64,000 nt of DNA, taken from NCBI GenBank assembly GCA_963682025.1, contig OY821518.1:224607070-224671069 (forward strand), written 5' to 3'. The DNA comes from Cordilura impudica (lineage: Eukaryota; Arthropoda; Insecta; Diptera; Scathophagidae). Below are positions 1-11,962 of the stretch, one piece after another; position 1 is the first letter of the stretch, and the number at the start of each line of letters is the position of its first letter. A program made the translations under genes and the position numbers. The notes under the pieces are model-generated. The model did no database searches and was not told the DNA's origin. It worked only from the letters and a program-made list of their open reading frames with translations.

Positions 1-637
1 TATGGCTGAAAAAGATGATTCACAATGTCTAGAAAATAGCAAAATTCAAGGGAACTGGAAAAAATAAATAGATTTTCAAAAAAATAATAATAATAAAAAT
101 TTGTTCCTGTGTTGCCAACTTGCAAATTTGAAAAACTATAAAAAAGAATCTCTAAATAAGAAAATTAATGTACAACACATTCCATTCCAAAGTTATTTTT
201 AAACTTTCCCAGTGACCCATTTGCTCCACACATAGTTTATAACTGACAATTTGACTCCAGTCAATTATTCTGAATTATGTCCTTTATAAAATTGTTTACT
301 CAAAAGTTAGACCGGTGACCCACTTACTACACTGATCGAGTTTTACAAAACTGATCACCAGAAGTCAGCCACTTTTTCCATTAAAAGTGTTCAAAGAAAA
401 AATATTCGGAATTATTTGCTTTATAAATCTGCATACTTTAAAGTTACACCGAATGTTCGATTTACTGTAACGACCGAGATTTACAGATGTTACCGACCAC
501 CAGTCAGTCAGTCTTATTTCGATAAGCGTTTAACAAAAAACAAGTTTAATACAACTGTGTTACCTCAAATTAATCTAAATGATGGCCTTTAAAATTTTTG
601 ATTTAAAACCTGCAACAATTAACTATCTCCACCGACG
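1..637. repeat. Degenerate tandem repeat of about 125 bp, no gene seen
   Basis: About three diverged units follow each other near 189, 302 and 440. Each carries AAAGTTA followed by a ...GTGACCCA-like or ACCGAATG-like stretch, then TTTACAAAACTGATCACCAG or a similar CCGACCACCAGTCAG stretch. No reading frame of note is present. Confidence 0.4.
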
Positions 638-1306
638 CACAGTGGACCATTTGACGAGAAGGCGGTCAAAAATCTATAACTTTTGATTGAATTGGAATTT
701 TGATATGCGGTTTTTTTTTTTTTTGTTTGGTAGGCGAGACTTTAGCCTTTAAGTTTTGCTATTAAACGTAATTCTCGACCGAAAATAAAAAAAGTTACGG
801 AGGGTTTAAATACATCTTCATTTGCAGTGGAGTTTTAGTACAAAAGTGAAAAGTAAAAAAAGGTTTTTTTTAATATAATGTCTTATTTTTCAGTTAATTT
901 TACAACTAATATTTTTTAACAATTTTTTAAGTTAATTTTTTCAGAAAATGCCAACTTTGGCCCTCGTAAACTTTTTAGTCCTAATGTGCACAAGGGCCAA
1001 AGGTTGTTTTTTTTTTTAAAGATCCCGAGTTAAAATATAATTTATTAAGCAGCGAACGTAAAAGTTACCATATATTGGTTCAAGATAGAGAAGTTTCAAT
1101 GAAAAACTCGTATGTTTTTGCTTTAGTTAAATTTTTTTTTATTGTCTTTTTAAATATTTCTATATCAATTTTTATGGTAAATTTATGAAATATAACAATT
1201 TTTATTGTACATTTACAAAATATATACATTTTTAAATCAAGAAAATTTTTTAACTATATAAAAAAAAGTGTAACTTATTGTTAGTGTAATGAAAAAGTAC
1301 TTTAAA

Positions 1307-2348
1307 TCAACCAATTTTAGTAAAAATTTCTTCTAAATAGCCTTGATTTTCATCTTCTAGAAGTTGTTTAGCTTCTTCGTCTAATTCAATAGAGGTAGTT
1401 TTCCATTTTTGACGAATGTTGGACATATATGGATCTGAAGTGCACAACAAAATAGTGATAAGGTCTTCATTAGTACAACATCTGGACATTTTCCTTGTGT
1501 TGTGCTCGCGAAAGAATCTGTAGTCTTTGTTCCTTTTTTCTTGCGCTTCTTCAGATAGATCTCCTATTGGTAGCATATTGATTTGAATTATTTGTTCCCC
1601 ATGATACAAAATTTTATGAACTGTGGGTGGCATATATCTCCAAGAGTATTTTTCATTATAAAGAATAGCTATTTTATTGGCGTACTCGCCAAATTTTTTT
1701 GCATTTATCTTTCTGCTGCATGCTAGAACTTGTAATATGATTTTGAATCGTCTTATTAATTCATGATCTACACCTGTGATAGATGCTGCAGTTTCCGGAT
1801 CGGAAAAAAATCTTATTGCAGTATTTCCATCATTTGTGTTTCCTTCCCCTTTTTTTGGTTGGTCGATTACGAGGCCTAGCTATAGATATTTTTGTTGAAT
1901 TTGTTTTTTTTTTTTTTGCTTTCTTTTTTCTTCATTTTCTTTGTTTTTTTCTCATTGTTTCGCCTAACGGACCAAATTCCAAATCATAACCCAATTTAGA
2001 AATATGCTCCATGAAACGTATTGTAGCATGAAGAGGGGACATTCCAAATTCGTAGGCTTCCTTAAAACTATCGTCTTTTCGTGGGGGTTGGCTTAATTGC
2101 CTTGATGTCTTTTGGCATATAATGCAGCTTGACGTTGACTTTGTTCCAGTTAAAGATTGTGCAACTTTTCCATCAATCATTGTGAGACACATTTTAAAAT
2201 GTACTTCGATGTCTTGGTCATCAAATTTAAATATTACTGGTTGAAGTTCTTTAATTTGATCTTTTATTTTTTGAACTTCTTCTATATAAATGTACCTGTA
2301 AAAATTAAGCGCATTATATCTCAACCCTTTTTTATAAGTATATAACAA
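1307..2348 (-). pseudogene. Broken Transib/RAG1-like transposase, catalytic core and C-terminus
   Basis: The 2348-1932 part reads a segment containing MIDGKV (Asp codon 2174-2172), then a CIICQKTSR zinc-type pair, then GMSPLHATIRF. The 1880-1307 part reads LGLVIDQPKKG, then NTNDGNTAIRFF, then MPPTVHKILYHGEQI and LSEEAQEKRNKDYRFFREH. By alignment from memory with RAG1 and Transib, the Asp of MIDGK and the Glu of QEKRNK (codon 1540-1538) match the second Asp and the Glu of the DDE triad, and the CxxC matches the RAG1 zinc cysteines. The two halves are separated by a poly-A/basic tract (about 1899-1935) with a frame change, and an in-frame TAG lies just before LGLVID. The first catalytic Asp and the N-terminus are missing, so the gene is non-functional. 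Confidence 0.82.
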
Positions 2349-2396
2349 CTCCTGACAACTCTACCGACACGCAAAAAAATACACCGCGGTGCACCG

Positions 2397-2580
2397 GTAC
2401 GACCAACTTTTGTATTCATAACACTCAGACGGACGGACGGACATCGTTTAATCGACTCAGAAAGTGTTTTTGAGTCGATCCGTATAATAAAAGATGGATA
2501 AAGGTCCAATATTTTTGACAGTTACAAACATCACCTCAAACTTAATATATCCTAACCACATAGTGGACAACTTTTGTATT
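2397..2580 (+). mobile_element. DINE-1-like fragment (family B tail)
   Basis: It contains the run CAGACGGACGGACGGACATCG, the palindromic GACTCAGAAAGTGTTTTTGAGTC, then GTATAATAAAAGATGGATAAAGG and ACCACATAGTG. These match the 3' third of the copy at 39066-39857. It lies inside the Transib relic. Confidence 0.65.
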
Positions 2581-3139
2581 CATAAATTTTGCAGAAAATA
2601 TCTAACCTTGGGTCAGAAAAATTGTTCTGGTGCACACGGGCGGAAACTGGCGGGTATGTAATGGGGTATAGGAGTATAGGGGAGGGTTCGGACTATAAAA
2701 GAGTGCAAGACCTTTTCTGACTGCTTTTGACTGGCAGGAGTTATGCTCTATTAAGTAGGAGATTTTCGGAAAATTTGGACCTTTTTTAAAAATTTTTTCT
2801 TTTAAGTTTCGGAATGACTCAGTGATTTTACATTTTTAACATTAATAGTATGGAAGCCACAAAATTATACAAAATTTATTTCACTTCAAAATCTTTTAAA
2901 TCAAAAAAGTTACAGTCATTCAAAAATAAAAATTTACAAAGAAATTTTTAATTTTAGCAAAATACTGAGAAAGCCCATTTTCGAAGACCCTTTTCGCTCT
3001 GATATAGTTGAGATAGAGTCGCAATTTTTTGGCTGCCGAGGTTTACTAGTATTTACTTTCAAATGAATAACATAACTTTAAAATTGGTAACAAAAAAAAA
3101 ATGATTTTTGGCCGCCTTCTCAAAATATGGTCCACTGTG

Positions 3140-3529
3140 CGACAGGAACATGTGGAAAGATATAATCCCTTTCTAACTATTGTTTTTCATTGTAAAAATT
3201 GCCATTTTATTTTTTTTTCGAGTAAATTGGTAAAAACCTCAAACTATCAGCTGTTAGAATAACAGCTGATTTGCTCTAACAGCTGTTAGAATATCATTAA
3301 TATATATATGTATATTATATTAATTGAAGTTAAATTAAAAAGCAATTATCCATTTTTTCATGTATAAAAGTCGTTTTCCTACAAAAAATGTTTGGCATTA
3401 CGAAAAACAAATGTGTTTTTTTTTTCTTACTCTAAGGTTAAGTTACTGCATCGTTTCAGTCTTACTCAACAATTGTAAATTCTACAGTCAAAAAATTTTA
3501 TTTGCAATATTTTTTTTTGCAATATTTTT
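3140..3529. other. No gene seen; short palindromic AACAGCTGTT copies
   Basis: AT-rich DNA. At 3247-3295 three AACAGCTGTT/AACAGCTGA motifs form local inverted repeats. No coding or known repeat is recognised. Confidence 0.4.
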
Positions 3530-3668
3530 TTCATCATCGCCAAGAGTCTTCCTCCAAAGATTCAGCTTGACTGCATCACGGTAAAAGGTTTAAATTAGAA
3601 TCGATCCAAAGTTTTTTCGACAAACAAGCAAGCAGACACTACAAGTTAATACAAGGGGATTAAAAATA
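3530..3668 (-). mobile_element. DINE-1-like fragment (family C tail)
   Basis: The stretch with ATCGATCCAAAGTTTTTTCG and CAGACACTACAAGTTAATA matches the ends of the copies near 13490-13620 and 15800-15925. Only this end is present. Confidence 0.6.
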
Positions 3669-3721
3669 TATATATTTTTGCATTGGTATATTTTCGGGTA
3701 ACATAGCTTTAGGGAGCCGAC

Positions 3722-5090
3722 TCCATTACTTTGTTTAATTGAGTGAGAACTTGTTTTTTATTTAACCAAACTTTACCCAAAAGTAAAGGAACGAACTTAA
3801 TTTAACCAATGTTAATTATATACGAAGGTACAATTTATATTTGGATTCTTCGCAGCAGTGATTAGTGTTGCCAACCTTCAACAATCTTCTACACTACTTT
3901 GAATAGACTACTTTTTGAGTATTTTTTTTTAATTTTGCAACAATTTTAATTTTTTTTTTTTGCATGTATATAAAATTCCCATCTGATAGATTTCCAAGAA
4001 CTTAGTTCATAAGTTTAAAAAAATATTTTCCCATTATTATCTTTGGGAAAAGCTGTTGATATAACCACAATAAAAGTGGCCGTAAAATTAACTGAAAAGA
4101 AACACTTTTAACTGTTTAAAACTTGCAAAGAAAATAATTGAATAAGCTGTTATTAAAACAACAATAAAAAAAAATCGAATTAAAGTCAACTAACTACATA
4201 TATTCGCCCACCACCATTACTTCGTTTAATTGAGTGAGAATTTGTTTTTTACTTTTATTTAACCAAACTTTAAGCCTATGATTTTTTCTTTATGTGGAAG
4301 CGAGATCGATAGTAAAGCTTTTTTGTGTGGCGTTGCCAACTTAGATTGTAAAAACACTCACAAGGGAAATAGATTTGATTCTATTTTCAGTGCGAGAAAA
4401 ATCAGATGACAGAAGAATCAGCTGATAGGCATTAAACGCGATGTCTACCATAGTAATTACTTTATTTAACCCGTTAATAATTTCGATTTTATTCATTTTG
4501 TTATATTTATTATTTGTTATATGAACAGCTTTGTATACAATTGACAATTGAATTATGTTTGACAGTAGGATAATCAGCTGCTCGAAAGCATTTTGATGAT
4601 TTTCTAAAAGCATAAAAGCACAAATTCTCGCATGCAAAAAGCTTAGTTTTTCTCGCACTCGCAACTCGCCGTTATGTGTTTAGGGCTCTACCCAAAAGTA
4701 AAGAAACGAACTTAATTGAACCAATGTTGATTTTATACGAAGGTACAATTTATATTTGGATTCTTCTCAGCAGTGGTTAGTGTGGCCAACCTTCAACAAC
4801 CTTCTACACTACTTTGAATAGACTACTTTTAGAGTATTTTTTTTTTTTAATTTTGCAACAATTTTAATTTTTTTTTTGCATGTATATAAAATTCCCATCT
4901 GATAGATTTCCAAGAACTTTGTTCATAAGTTTAAAAAATTATTTCCCCATTATTATCTTTGGGAAAAGCTGTTGATAACTGAAAATAAACTTTTTTAACT
5001 GTTTAAAACTTGCAAAGAAAATAATTGAATAAGCTGTTATTAAAACAACAATAAAAAAAATTTAATTAAAGTCAACTAACTACATTTATT
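3722..5090. repeat. 495-bp tandem duplication, second unit split by a MITE
   Basis: Unit 1 is about 3722-4201 and unit 2 about 4217-5090. Both begin CCATTACTT.GTTTAATTGA, share ACCCAAAAGTAAAG.AACGAA, GAAGGTACAATTTATATTTG and end AATTAAAGTCAACTAACTAC. Unit 2 holds the insertion at 4273-4686. No coding capacity is seen. Confidence 0.8.
4273..4686 (-). mobile_element. Harbinger-type MITE, one end truncated
   Basis: This is the reverse-oriented relative of the element at 38159-38622, sharing the CGCACTCGCAACTCGCCGTT terminal sequence and the interior. Comparison with the uninterrupted duplicate unit (CCAAACTTTACCCAAAAG) shows a 3-bp duplication (TTA on the left, CTA on the right). The left TIR is mostly lost. 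It has no coding capacity of its own. Confidence 0.75.
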
Positions 5091-5374
5091 AAGCAAAAGT
5101 TTGTTTTTGTATAATTTAATGCAATTTTTTAAGGTGTTAATATCTTAAGTGTTGATTTGTGTAAATCTGTCTTTGAAATATTTTGTATAACACAAAGTTT
5201 ACAATCGCATTGTTGCCAAGTAGGGAGTGAGATCGAAAAATTTTTAACCTAGTTCTGATTTCTGTATTTAATTTTTATAGTTCTAATCCCTACTTATAAA
5301 TTTATGGAAACCCTTCCTTTACAGATTATATAGTGGTTTATGTCACTTTTTTGGAACAGGTTGTCCATCTCCGT
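5091..5374. other. No feature recognised
   Basis: AT-rich spacer between the duplication and the transposase relic; it may include the unrecognised end of that element. Confidence 0.4.
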
Positions 5375-6180
5375 TTAAAATATTCCATATTTTGGGACAT
5401 CTTTTTGTGCTCTGCAACTCACAAGAGCCCAATATCTCTCTACTGGCCTAAGCTCTGGACAGTTTGGAGGATTTGCCTTCTTGTACCACTCAAGAGCTTT
5501 CTTATCGTAATGAAAGAATGCCAAATTGGGCGAAAAATATGTGGACACATTGTGCTCATTTATGCATGGAATTAGTCTTCTTTGAAGAGACTTCTTAATA
5601 AAAATTTCGGTATTTATTGAGCCTATTGTAACAAAGGACTTGATGCTTTTGCCACAACTGCATATTGCGTGCCATACCCGGAGCTTTTTTTTTTGGAAAT
5701 TTCTTTTGCTTTTGGATCCCAAACTTATTTACGACATTTTCTCGAGTATTAGGAGCCTAAAAATTTTCATCCGGGAGCTGCGAAAAATCTGCCACAACAT
5801 ACGTTTCGTCCTCCGTTATGCAGCAGGAGTATTTTTTATGAAACATGATTTCAATTTTCATGCCCTGTTTTTGCAAACCTACATTGCCTTTAAATTTTTA
5901 GCACCAAACAGTTCGACATTTGAGCTAACCGGGCTGGTTTCTACCGGGTGTGTTGGGTCCTTCTTTCAATATGCTTTCTACTATATTGGCCTTAAAGGCA
6001 TCATGTGGTCATCTCTTTTTTCCCCAAACCATGTTTCCTATCAATGGTCAAATTCTCGTGCTAGCTTCTAATAACATTAGAAACAGTTTGATTTGACGAC
6101 AGACCTTTGATTCTTTTTGTATGATAAGTTGGATTTTGTTGAAAATATTTCATATTTTTTGCACATACTTTTATTATGTC
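5375..6180 (-). pseudogene. IS630-Tc1-mariner superfamily DDE transposase relic
   Basis: Minus-strand reading gives a DETYVVADF-type stretch (about 5780-5830), then KKLRVWHAICSCGKS, then FSPNLAFFHYDKKALEWY and ANPPNCPELRPVERYWALV. The last is characteristic of a widespread insect and cnidarian DDE transposase family, with the final acid in RPVERYW. The segment that normally separates EWYKK from ANPPNCPE appears shortened. The frame breaks near 5722 and further upstream. TIRs were not identified, so the element limits are unknown. Confidence 0.7.
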
Positions 6181-6280
6181 AATAATTTTAATCAAACTAA
6201 CAACAAATGAAAAATGTTGTCATTAAACATAATAACTGACATAATTCTCAAAAATAAAGGATCAAAAAAATAAATAAATT

Positions 6281-6665
6281 AAAATAATGCTAGCGAAAAA
6301 AGTTAAGAGGAGAAACGTGTGTTAAGATATTTTCAATCGCAGTCGCTCCTTTGTCGAAATTTTCCATGACCATTTCGGATAAATGTGGCATGCAGTAATT
6401 GAATTGTTTCCCGGGTTGTATGGCAAGTGACACTGTCTTATTGAAACCATATGTCGTGCTCATTATATCTTAAAATTTTGGCACAAAAACATGACCTGCT
6501 ACATTTTCGAAGAATAATGGTGCGATGATATCTGCAGCCCAAAATCCATTCCAAAACTGTGACACTTTATGGATGCATTTGTTTCTCAGCGATTACTCGT
6601 GCACTTTCTGTACCCCAAATACCTGTGGTGTATTTTACACTCTCTCTAACCGTTTTTTCTCTCGG
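6281..6665 (-). pseudogene. Mariner-like transposase fragment (WFQQDGATCHT type)
   Basis: Minus-strand reading in broken frames gives SQFWNGFWAADIIAPLFFEN, then a GFNKTVSLAIQPGKQ stretch at the position of the family's WFQQDGATCHT. The family is recognised from this order; the catalytic block is degraded and several stops and frameshifts intervene. It is related in type to the relic at 37274-37929. Confidence 0.6.
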
Positions 6666-7945
6666 TAGGTTTAGTTTTATAATAAAAACTTAAATAGATA
6701 AAATTTAAGATAATTGGATAGTTTTTTCAACTAAAATTTGTTGGTAAAAATTATTAATTTTTTAATTATTAATAATTTTTCATCACAATAAAATGTTGTC
6801 TAAAAACTGTAATAAAATGCATCATTAAAAATATTTTTAATTCAATAACATCCAACACTTAATCGCAATTTAACTTTTGCTAACTTTACTTAGTTTTTAC
6901 AGATTCAAGTTCGAAGAACTTCAATAAATGCTAATCTACCCAAAGGTTTATTTCGTTATTAATCTTAAAAATATTCAAATATATATAATGTATGTGTACA
7001 TGAAGTCATCTTTTTAGTTTAAATGCAATATTAACTATAGAGATAGATTTTTTTGTTTCATGTTGGAAGTTGATTTTTTATTTATCAAACTAATAACAAA
7101 TTAAAAAGACATGTTTAATAACAATCATGTTATAATACGGCAACAATATTAATATAAGTTAACATAAATTGTCACAATCATTGTCCGCAGTGAATTGTTG
7201 AGAGTTGTTTAACAAAAATTATTTTCAATTTAAAATTAAGAAGAATTACTACTAATTCTCACCATAAAGTTCAAACATTACCATAAATTTAGGCGTTTTA
7301 CTTTTAGTAAATAGTTGATAACCTTGGCACAATAAATAAAATAGTTGGCAATGCCATGAAAAGTTTTAGCTAGTAATTGCGCAAAGTTAACCAGCTTTTA
7401 TTTGTTTACATTCAGAGTTTGAATGAGGTGTGATAGGTCGAAACCATTACACGATATAATGATCAAAAATTTATATAATTCAAATTACTGACATCATAAG
7501 TAAACAATTCAATATTTATTAGAAATCTACTATTAATAGAAATTACATATATTGTTTAATATTAAAATTCTAAAATTCAACCATTACTTAATCATTTTTG
7601 TTTCATTATAAACTAAAACGTATAAAAATAATTAATAAAAATATCACACAATAATCACACAAGATTTAATAACGAAAAACTTGTCTTAAATAATATAAAC
7701 AATAAAGCAAAAACTGAATAACAATAATAATACCAAAACCTGACTTTATAAGGTGACATCAGCTTAAGTTAACAAATACAATTTAAACTTTTTTAAATAA
7801 AAAGTAGTAGCAAGAAGATAAAGATGAAAACATGAGCCTCTTTTTATAATCTCAGAAATTTTAAAGAAAGTTGTTGAAAATTAAATTTAAACGGTAGAGA
7901 AAATATCAAAAAGGAAAAAAATATATATATATATATACACATATA
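6666..7945. other. AT-rich DNA, no gene seen
   Basis: Low-complexity A/T-rich sequence with a short (TA)n run at 7920-7936 next to the Tc1 insertion. No coding, tRNA or recognised repeat. Confidence 0.45.
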
Positions 7946-9801
7946 CAGTGGGTGATAATACATTGAAAACTTTTACAAAATTCAGAATTTGCCTATTTTT
8001 TTTTTTTTTTTTTTTAATAATTTCACTTTAAGTTCAAAAATTATGTATTTTATTTCTTGCGAAATCACTTCTCGGTGTGTTCTCTATCGAAAAATAACAA
8101 ATTTGTTATAAAAATACAATTCGAAAAAAAAAATAAATAAATAAACGAAAAAAAGTATTTATTTTTTAGTGATGATAAAACAATGGAAACTTTTAAACTT
8201 CTATACCAAAGTTGATTAAAACAATAAAAATGGAAAATGGCATGAAGGAAAATGTAAATATTTAATTATTTATAATTTCTGACATTTTCTTTCAACTGGT
8301 TTTTAAACACAATTGTTAATTATTATAAAATGATGGCAAAAAGTTTTGTGAAGAGTTAAAAACCCGAATGATAGATGATTTTGCTGCTGATTTTAAGCAA
8401 AAGAAAATTTTATGAGTAAATCCATAATTTGGAAAAGTATCCAGAAATATCGTAAAAGAGTTGCGGCGACTGGCCTCGAAAACGACTGAAAGACAGGATA
8501 ATTTAATAGCTAGAGTCTAAAAATATCCGAAAATGCTACCTAAGGAGGTCAATAACAATCTGAAACTACAATTATGTGCTCGACGACCAATTGAGGCTGA
8601 TCTTGGTTGATATCGTTCTGTGAAGAAACCACTAATATCAAAGAAAAATCCTACATACATGAACTGTTCAAGACGGATTTGGAATATTGGTCTCTTCTCA
8701 GACGCATCCAAATTTAATTTAAGAATCCATGATGGAAGAACGTTTGTGCGACGATCCAAAGGGAAAAAGACGAACCAAAATATGCAAAAAAAAAAAACTG
8801 TTTGGTTTGGCGGTGGTCATATTTTGGTACGAAGTTGCTTTTCGGGCCAAGGAATGGGTCCAATTCATGTAGTAAAAGATACTCTAACTGAAATTGGATA
8901 CAGACAAATTCTAAATGACGTTATGCATCCATACGTGAAGAAAATATGACCCTGGTCTGGAAGTTCCAACATGACAAAAACCCAAAACACGCCCCCAAAG
9001 TTGTAACCGAATAGCTACAGGCTAATACAGTTAGTGTTTTGGAGTGGCCAGCCCAATAATCACCAGAACTCAATCCCATAGAAAATCTTTGGGAAATTTT
9101 AGACCGAATATTACGAACATGAAATTACACAAACAAGAGAGATATCATAGAGCCAGTTAATTCAGAGTGGTACATAAATTCAATGGATATCATCAACAAT
9201 TTAATTGACTCAATGCCTCGGCGTTGTGAAGCATTGCTAAAAAAAATAATGGATACCCAAAATAAAATAAAAAAAAGTAATGGAAGCAAAAATAGAGGGA
9301 AAGTTTTCGATTATTGTTTAGTAAAGGTTTCCAATGTTTTGTCAACAGCATAAAAATTAACAATTTGTCGCTTAACTTTCAATATTTTCCGCAGTAGTAG
9401 CTTCAATCTGCAGATTTTACGCTGTAGTAGCTTCGCTCTAAATATTTTCCGCTGCAGTACTTGAACTTTGACTATTTTCCGCTGTAGAAGTTTAAATCTA
9501 AATAAATCGGCCGGGATAGTGCGGCAATGCACAGCCAAAAAAAAACAAGATTTTTCCGATTTTTATACTGAAAACGGCATTTGCGGCAATTTTTACTATG
9601 ATATTCGTGATAAGCAGGTCAAAATACGTTAGTATAGCAAATTTCAGACCGATCGGAGGTATGCGCTTTTCCGAAGTTTATTCAAAATTTTTAAATTATT
9701 AAAAAAGTTTTTAATTATATGATCCAAAATTTTTAGTATTGACCGTTTAAGTCATCCAAAATAGATTTTGTTAAAAGTTTCCATTGTATTATTACTCACT
9801 G
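7946..9801 (+). mobile_element. Tc1-like transposon, nearly full length (copy 1)
   Basis: TA target duplications (7944-7945 and 9802-9803) flank ends reading inward CAGTGGGTGATAATACATTG and CAGTGAGTAATAATACAATG. Inner copies of the terminal motif lie at about 8169-8190 and 9325-9349, so each end has an outer and an inner repeat (IR/DR arrangement, known from several Tc1-type elements). The element is 1,856 bp. It encodes a broken transposase (8330 to about 9290). A deleted relative is at 61781-62727. Confidence 0.9.
8330..9290 (+). pseudogene. Tc1 transposase (DD34E type), inactivated
   Basis: The start is an ATG at 8330 or 8333. Recognisable in order are an N-terminal DNA-binding region with RSTTERQDNLI-like sequence, KKPLISKKNPTYM, IGLFSDASKFNLRIHDGRTF (first catalytic Asp), the GGGHILVRSCFSGQGMGPIH block, FQHDKNPKHAP (second Asp) and SPELNPIENLWEIL (catalytic Glu). 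Frameshifts interrupt the N-terminal half. In-frame stops occur after VVTE and at WPAQ*SPEL, the latter caused by a 3-base insertion compared with the family's WPxQSPDL. C-terminal MPRRCEALL is intact. Only 8620-8949 is a longer open stretch. Confidence 0.85.
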
Positions 9802-11962
9802 TAGTTAAAGAATTTATGTATGTATAAGAAAAATAAATATTTATTTAAGTAAATACAATCGAATATTGTTAAATTAAAAATTTTGTGCTTTCGCATAGCG
9901 AAAAATGAATATCGTATACCTAAATATATTTAAAAGAAGAAAAATGGCAAACGAAATGCGCAAATACCAAAATTCCAAAATAAAATTTCTATTATTAACA
10001 CAAGCACTGGCATAATTTTCAAAACGACAACAACAACATCAACAAACAAATACAAATAAAATGAAATTAAAATAGCAGTAATTGTTGTTGTTTGTGTGCT
10101 GCATAAACTTGATGATTATTGACGCGCTCTATAGTTTAAAAAACTGAATGTATAATAGACAACAACGTTCGAATATGCAAGTAGAAGGCTACAACAATCG
10201 AAAAAAAAACTAGTAGTGACAGTAAACAGGTATAAACTGTCAATAAAATGTTTGGCCAGAGAAAGAGTAACAACAAAACAACATTAACGTAAAATGAATA
10301 CTATAAATAGTGAATGTTTTTTCCGTACAGAATAATTGTTAACTATGTATGAGAAAAAATAAAAAAAATTGCACGCAATTTTAACAATTCAGACTCTTTT
10401 TTGTTTTCATTAACAAAAATTATGGGTTTTTTGTGATAACAATAATAAAAGCGTGTTAAAGTAATTATTGCAACAATGTAAACTAAGGGAAAACACACAG
10501 AGAAAATTGGAGACGAAGAAAAAACATCGCAGGCGGTATTTACTTATACAACCTTCCTTTCAAAAATGGCAGAATTAAATCCAATAGGAACTAAATGAAA
10601 TTATATAAAGTTTATGGATTGAAATGAAATTGAAATGGGATTTATAACAAAAATACTTGCTCAAACATTTTTCCCGATCACACACACCCAGGCACAAATA
10701 AATGAAAATTTTATCAACTTAGTGGAAAATATGGAATTGGAATGATATTCATATTAATTGAGTTTTATCAACTCAAAGAGAGCTCTTGACAAGCAAACAT
10801 GTAGGCAAAATATTTGCTAGCTCTAACTAACACCAGATAATAATAACAAAGAGAAATGTTCCAATTTCAAATCGTTTCTCTTTTTATTAAATACTAGAGA
10901 TTTGTTCATTCTAAACACTAAAGCGATTATATTTTGTTGTTATATTATTTTTAAAACGGAAACTACATATGTTTGCTTTTCATTTATTTATTCAGAGAAC
11001 ATAATAAATTTTATCAAAAATTCTGTTAAAAATAAATAAATAATTCCAACTAAATAAACAAAATTGTAAAATCTTTCTCCTTTTAAAAGATAAATAAACC
11101 ATTTACTTTTTTACGTCTATTAACCAAACAAACATACGTATGTACATATGTAAATATTAAAGAAACAGCTGTACATTTCTTTAGGTATGACACGATTCAT
11201 ATTTTCTTTTATTTTCTAAATATTTCCCTCCACCCCCCACCATTTGAATACAAGAAAAACAAAAAGTTTGTTTACATTTGCATATTTCAAAGAGAAAGAA
11301 TGAAATTATACATATTGTAAAATTTTATTTATGATTTTAATAAGTGAATAAATCGTGTATACCCTCAAGTTTTTCGGTTATTATTGTTGTTTTGTTTTGT
11401 TTTGTTTGTTTTATAAAAGTTTAGTTTTATCTAGATTTTGTTTCGGTGCTACCCATTAAACCACTAATTTCAATTCATTAACAAAACCACCATAACTTTT
11501 AATTAAATGCTGTTGTTGTGAGTTTTTAAATCATAAAAAATAAAAGCATAAAATTCAATTGAAAGATTACCGAAAAAAAAAATAAATAAATAATAAACAG
11601 AATTTTAATGTTAGTAAAACGGTATTAACCACAAGCTTAAGAGGAAAGTTATTAAAGACAAACAAAAAGAATATTTTTATTTTTAAATCATTAAAGCTAA
11701 AAGTACAGAAAGCGTTTGTAACGCGTTAACACTTTTTGGACTACTGTCAAAAATTCTAAGTAGTAAGTACATTTTCATAGTGTAAGGTAAACAAAATAGT
11801 TTTAAAAACGGTATGCGGAAAAAGTTCACCCAACTTTCAACTTATTCAAGCGTTATAAGATGCATGGCAGATAAACAGCTGTTGTTGTTTATTTTCAAAT
11901 GTAAAATGAAATAAAAGTAAAAGACATTATGGACAATAAATTAATCGTATTAATAAATAAAT
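9802..11962. other. AT-rich unique DNA, no gene or transposon recognised
   Basis: Intron-like sequence with short poly-A, CAACAA and TTGTTGT runs (10025-10130, 11380-11410) and TACATACG-type runs near 11130. No long reading frame and no recognised mobile element. Confidence 0.5.

Larger units (their letters stand above)
638..3139 (-). mobile_element. Transib-like (RAG1-like) DNA transposon relic
   Basis: The ends are inverted repeats. The left end begins CACAGTGGACCATTTGACGA and the right end, read inward, begins CACAGTGGACCATATTTTGA; both continue into GAGAAGGCGG.CAAAAATC. Flanks are CGACG (633-637) and CGACA (3140-3144), a near-perfect GC-rich 5-bp target duplication. Transib elements are known for 5-bp GC-rich duplications and for ends resembling the RAG recombination heptamer CACAGTG. 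Inside, on the minus strand, lie pieces of a RAG1-like transposase (1307-2348). A DINE-1-like fragment sits at 2397-2580. The region for the transposase N-terminus (2600-3090) shows no recognisable coding. The element is dead. Confidence 0.85.

Noticed and set aside
2690..2745. TATAAAAG with a possible initiator as a promoter
   Set aside because: It points to the plus strand while the only coding remains in the element are on the minus strand; nothing else supports it.
5640..6071. 143-residue plus-strand frame
   Set aside because: Antisense shadow of the minus-strand transposase relic at 5375-6180.
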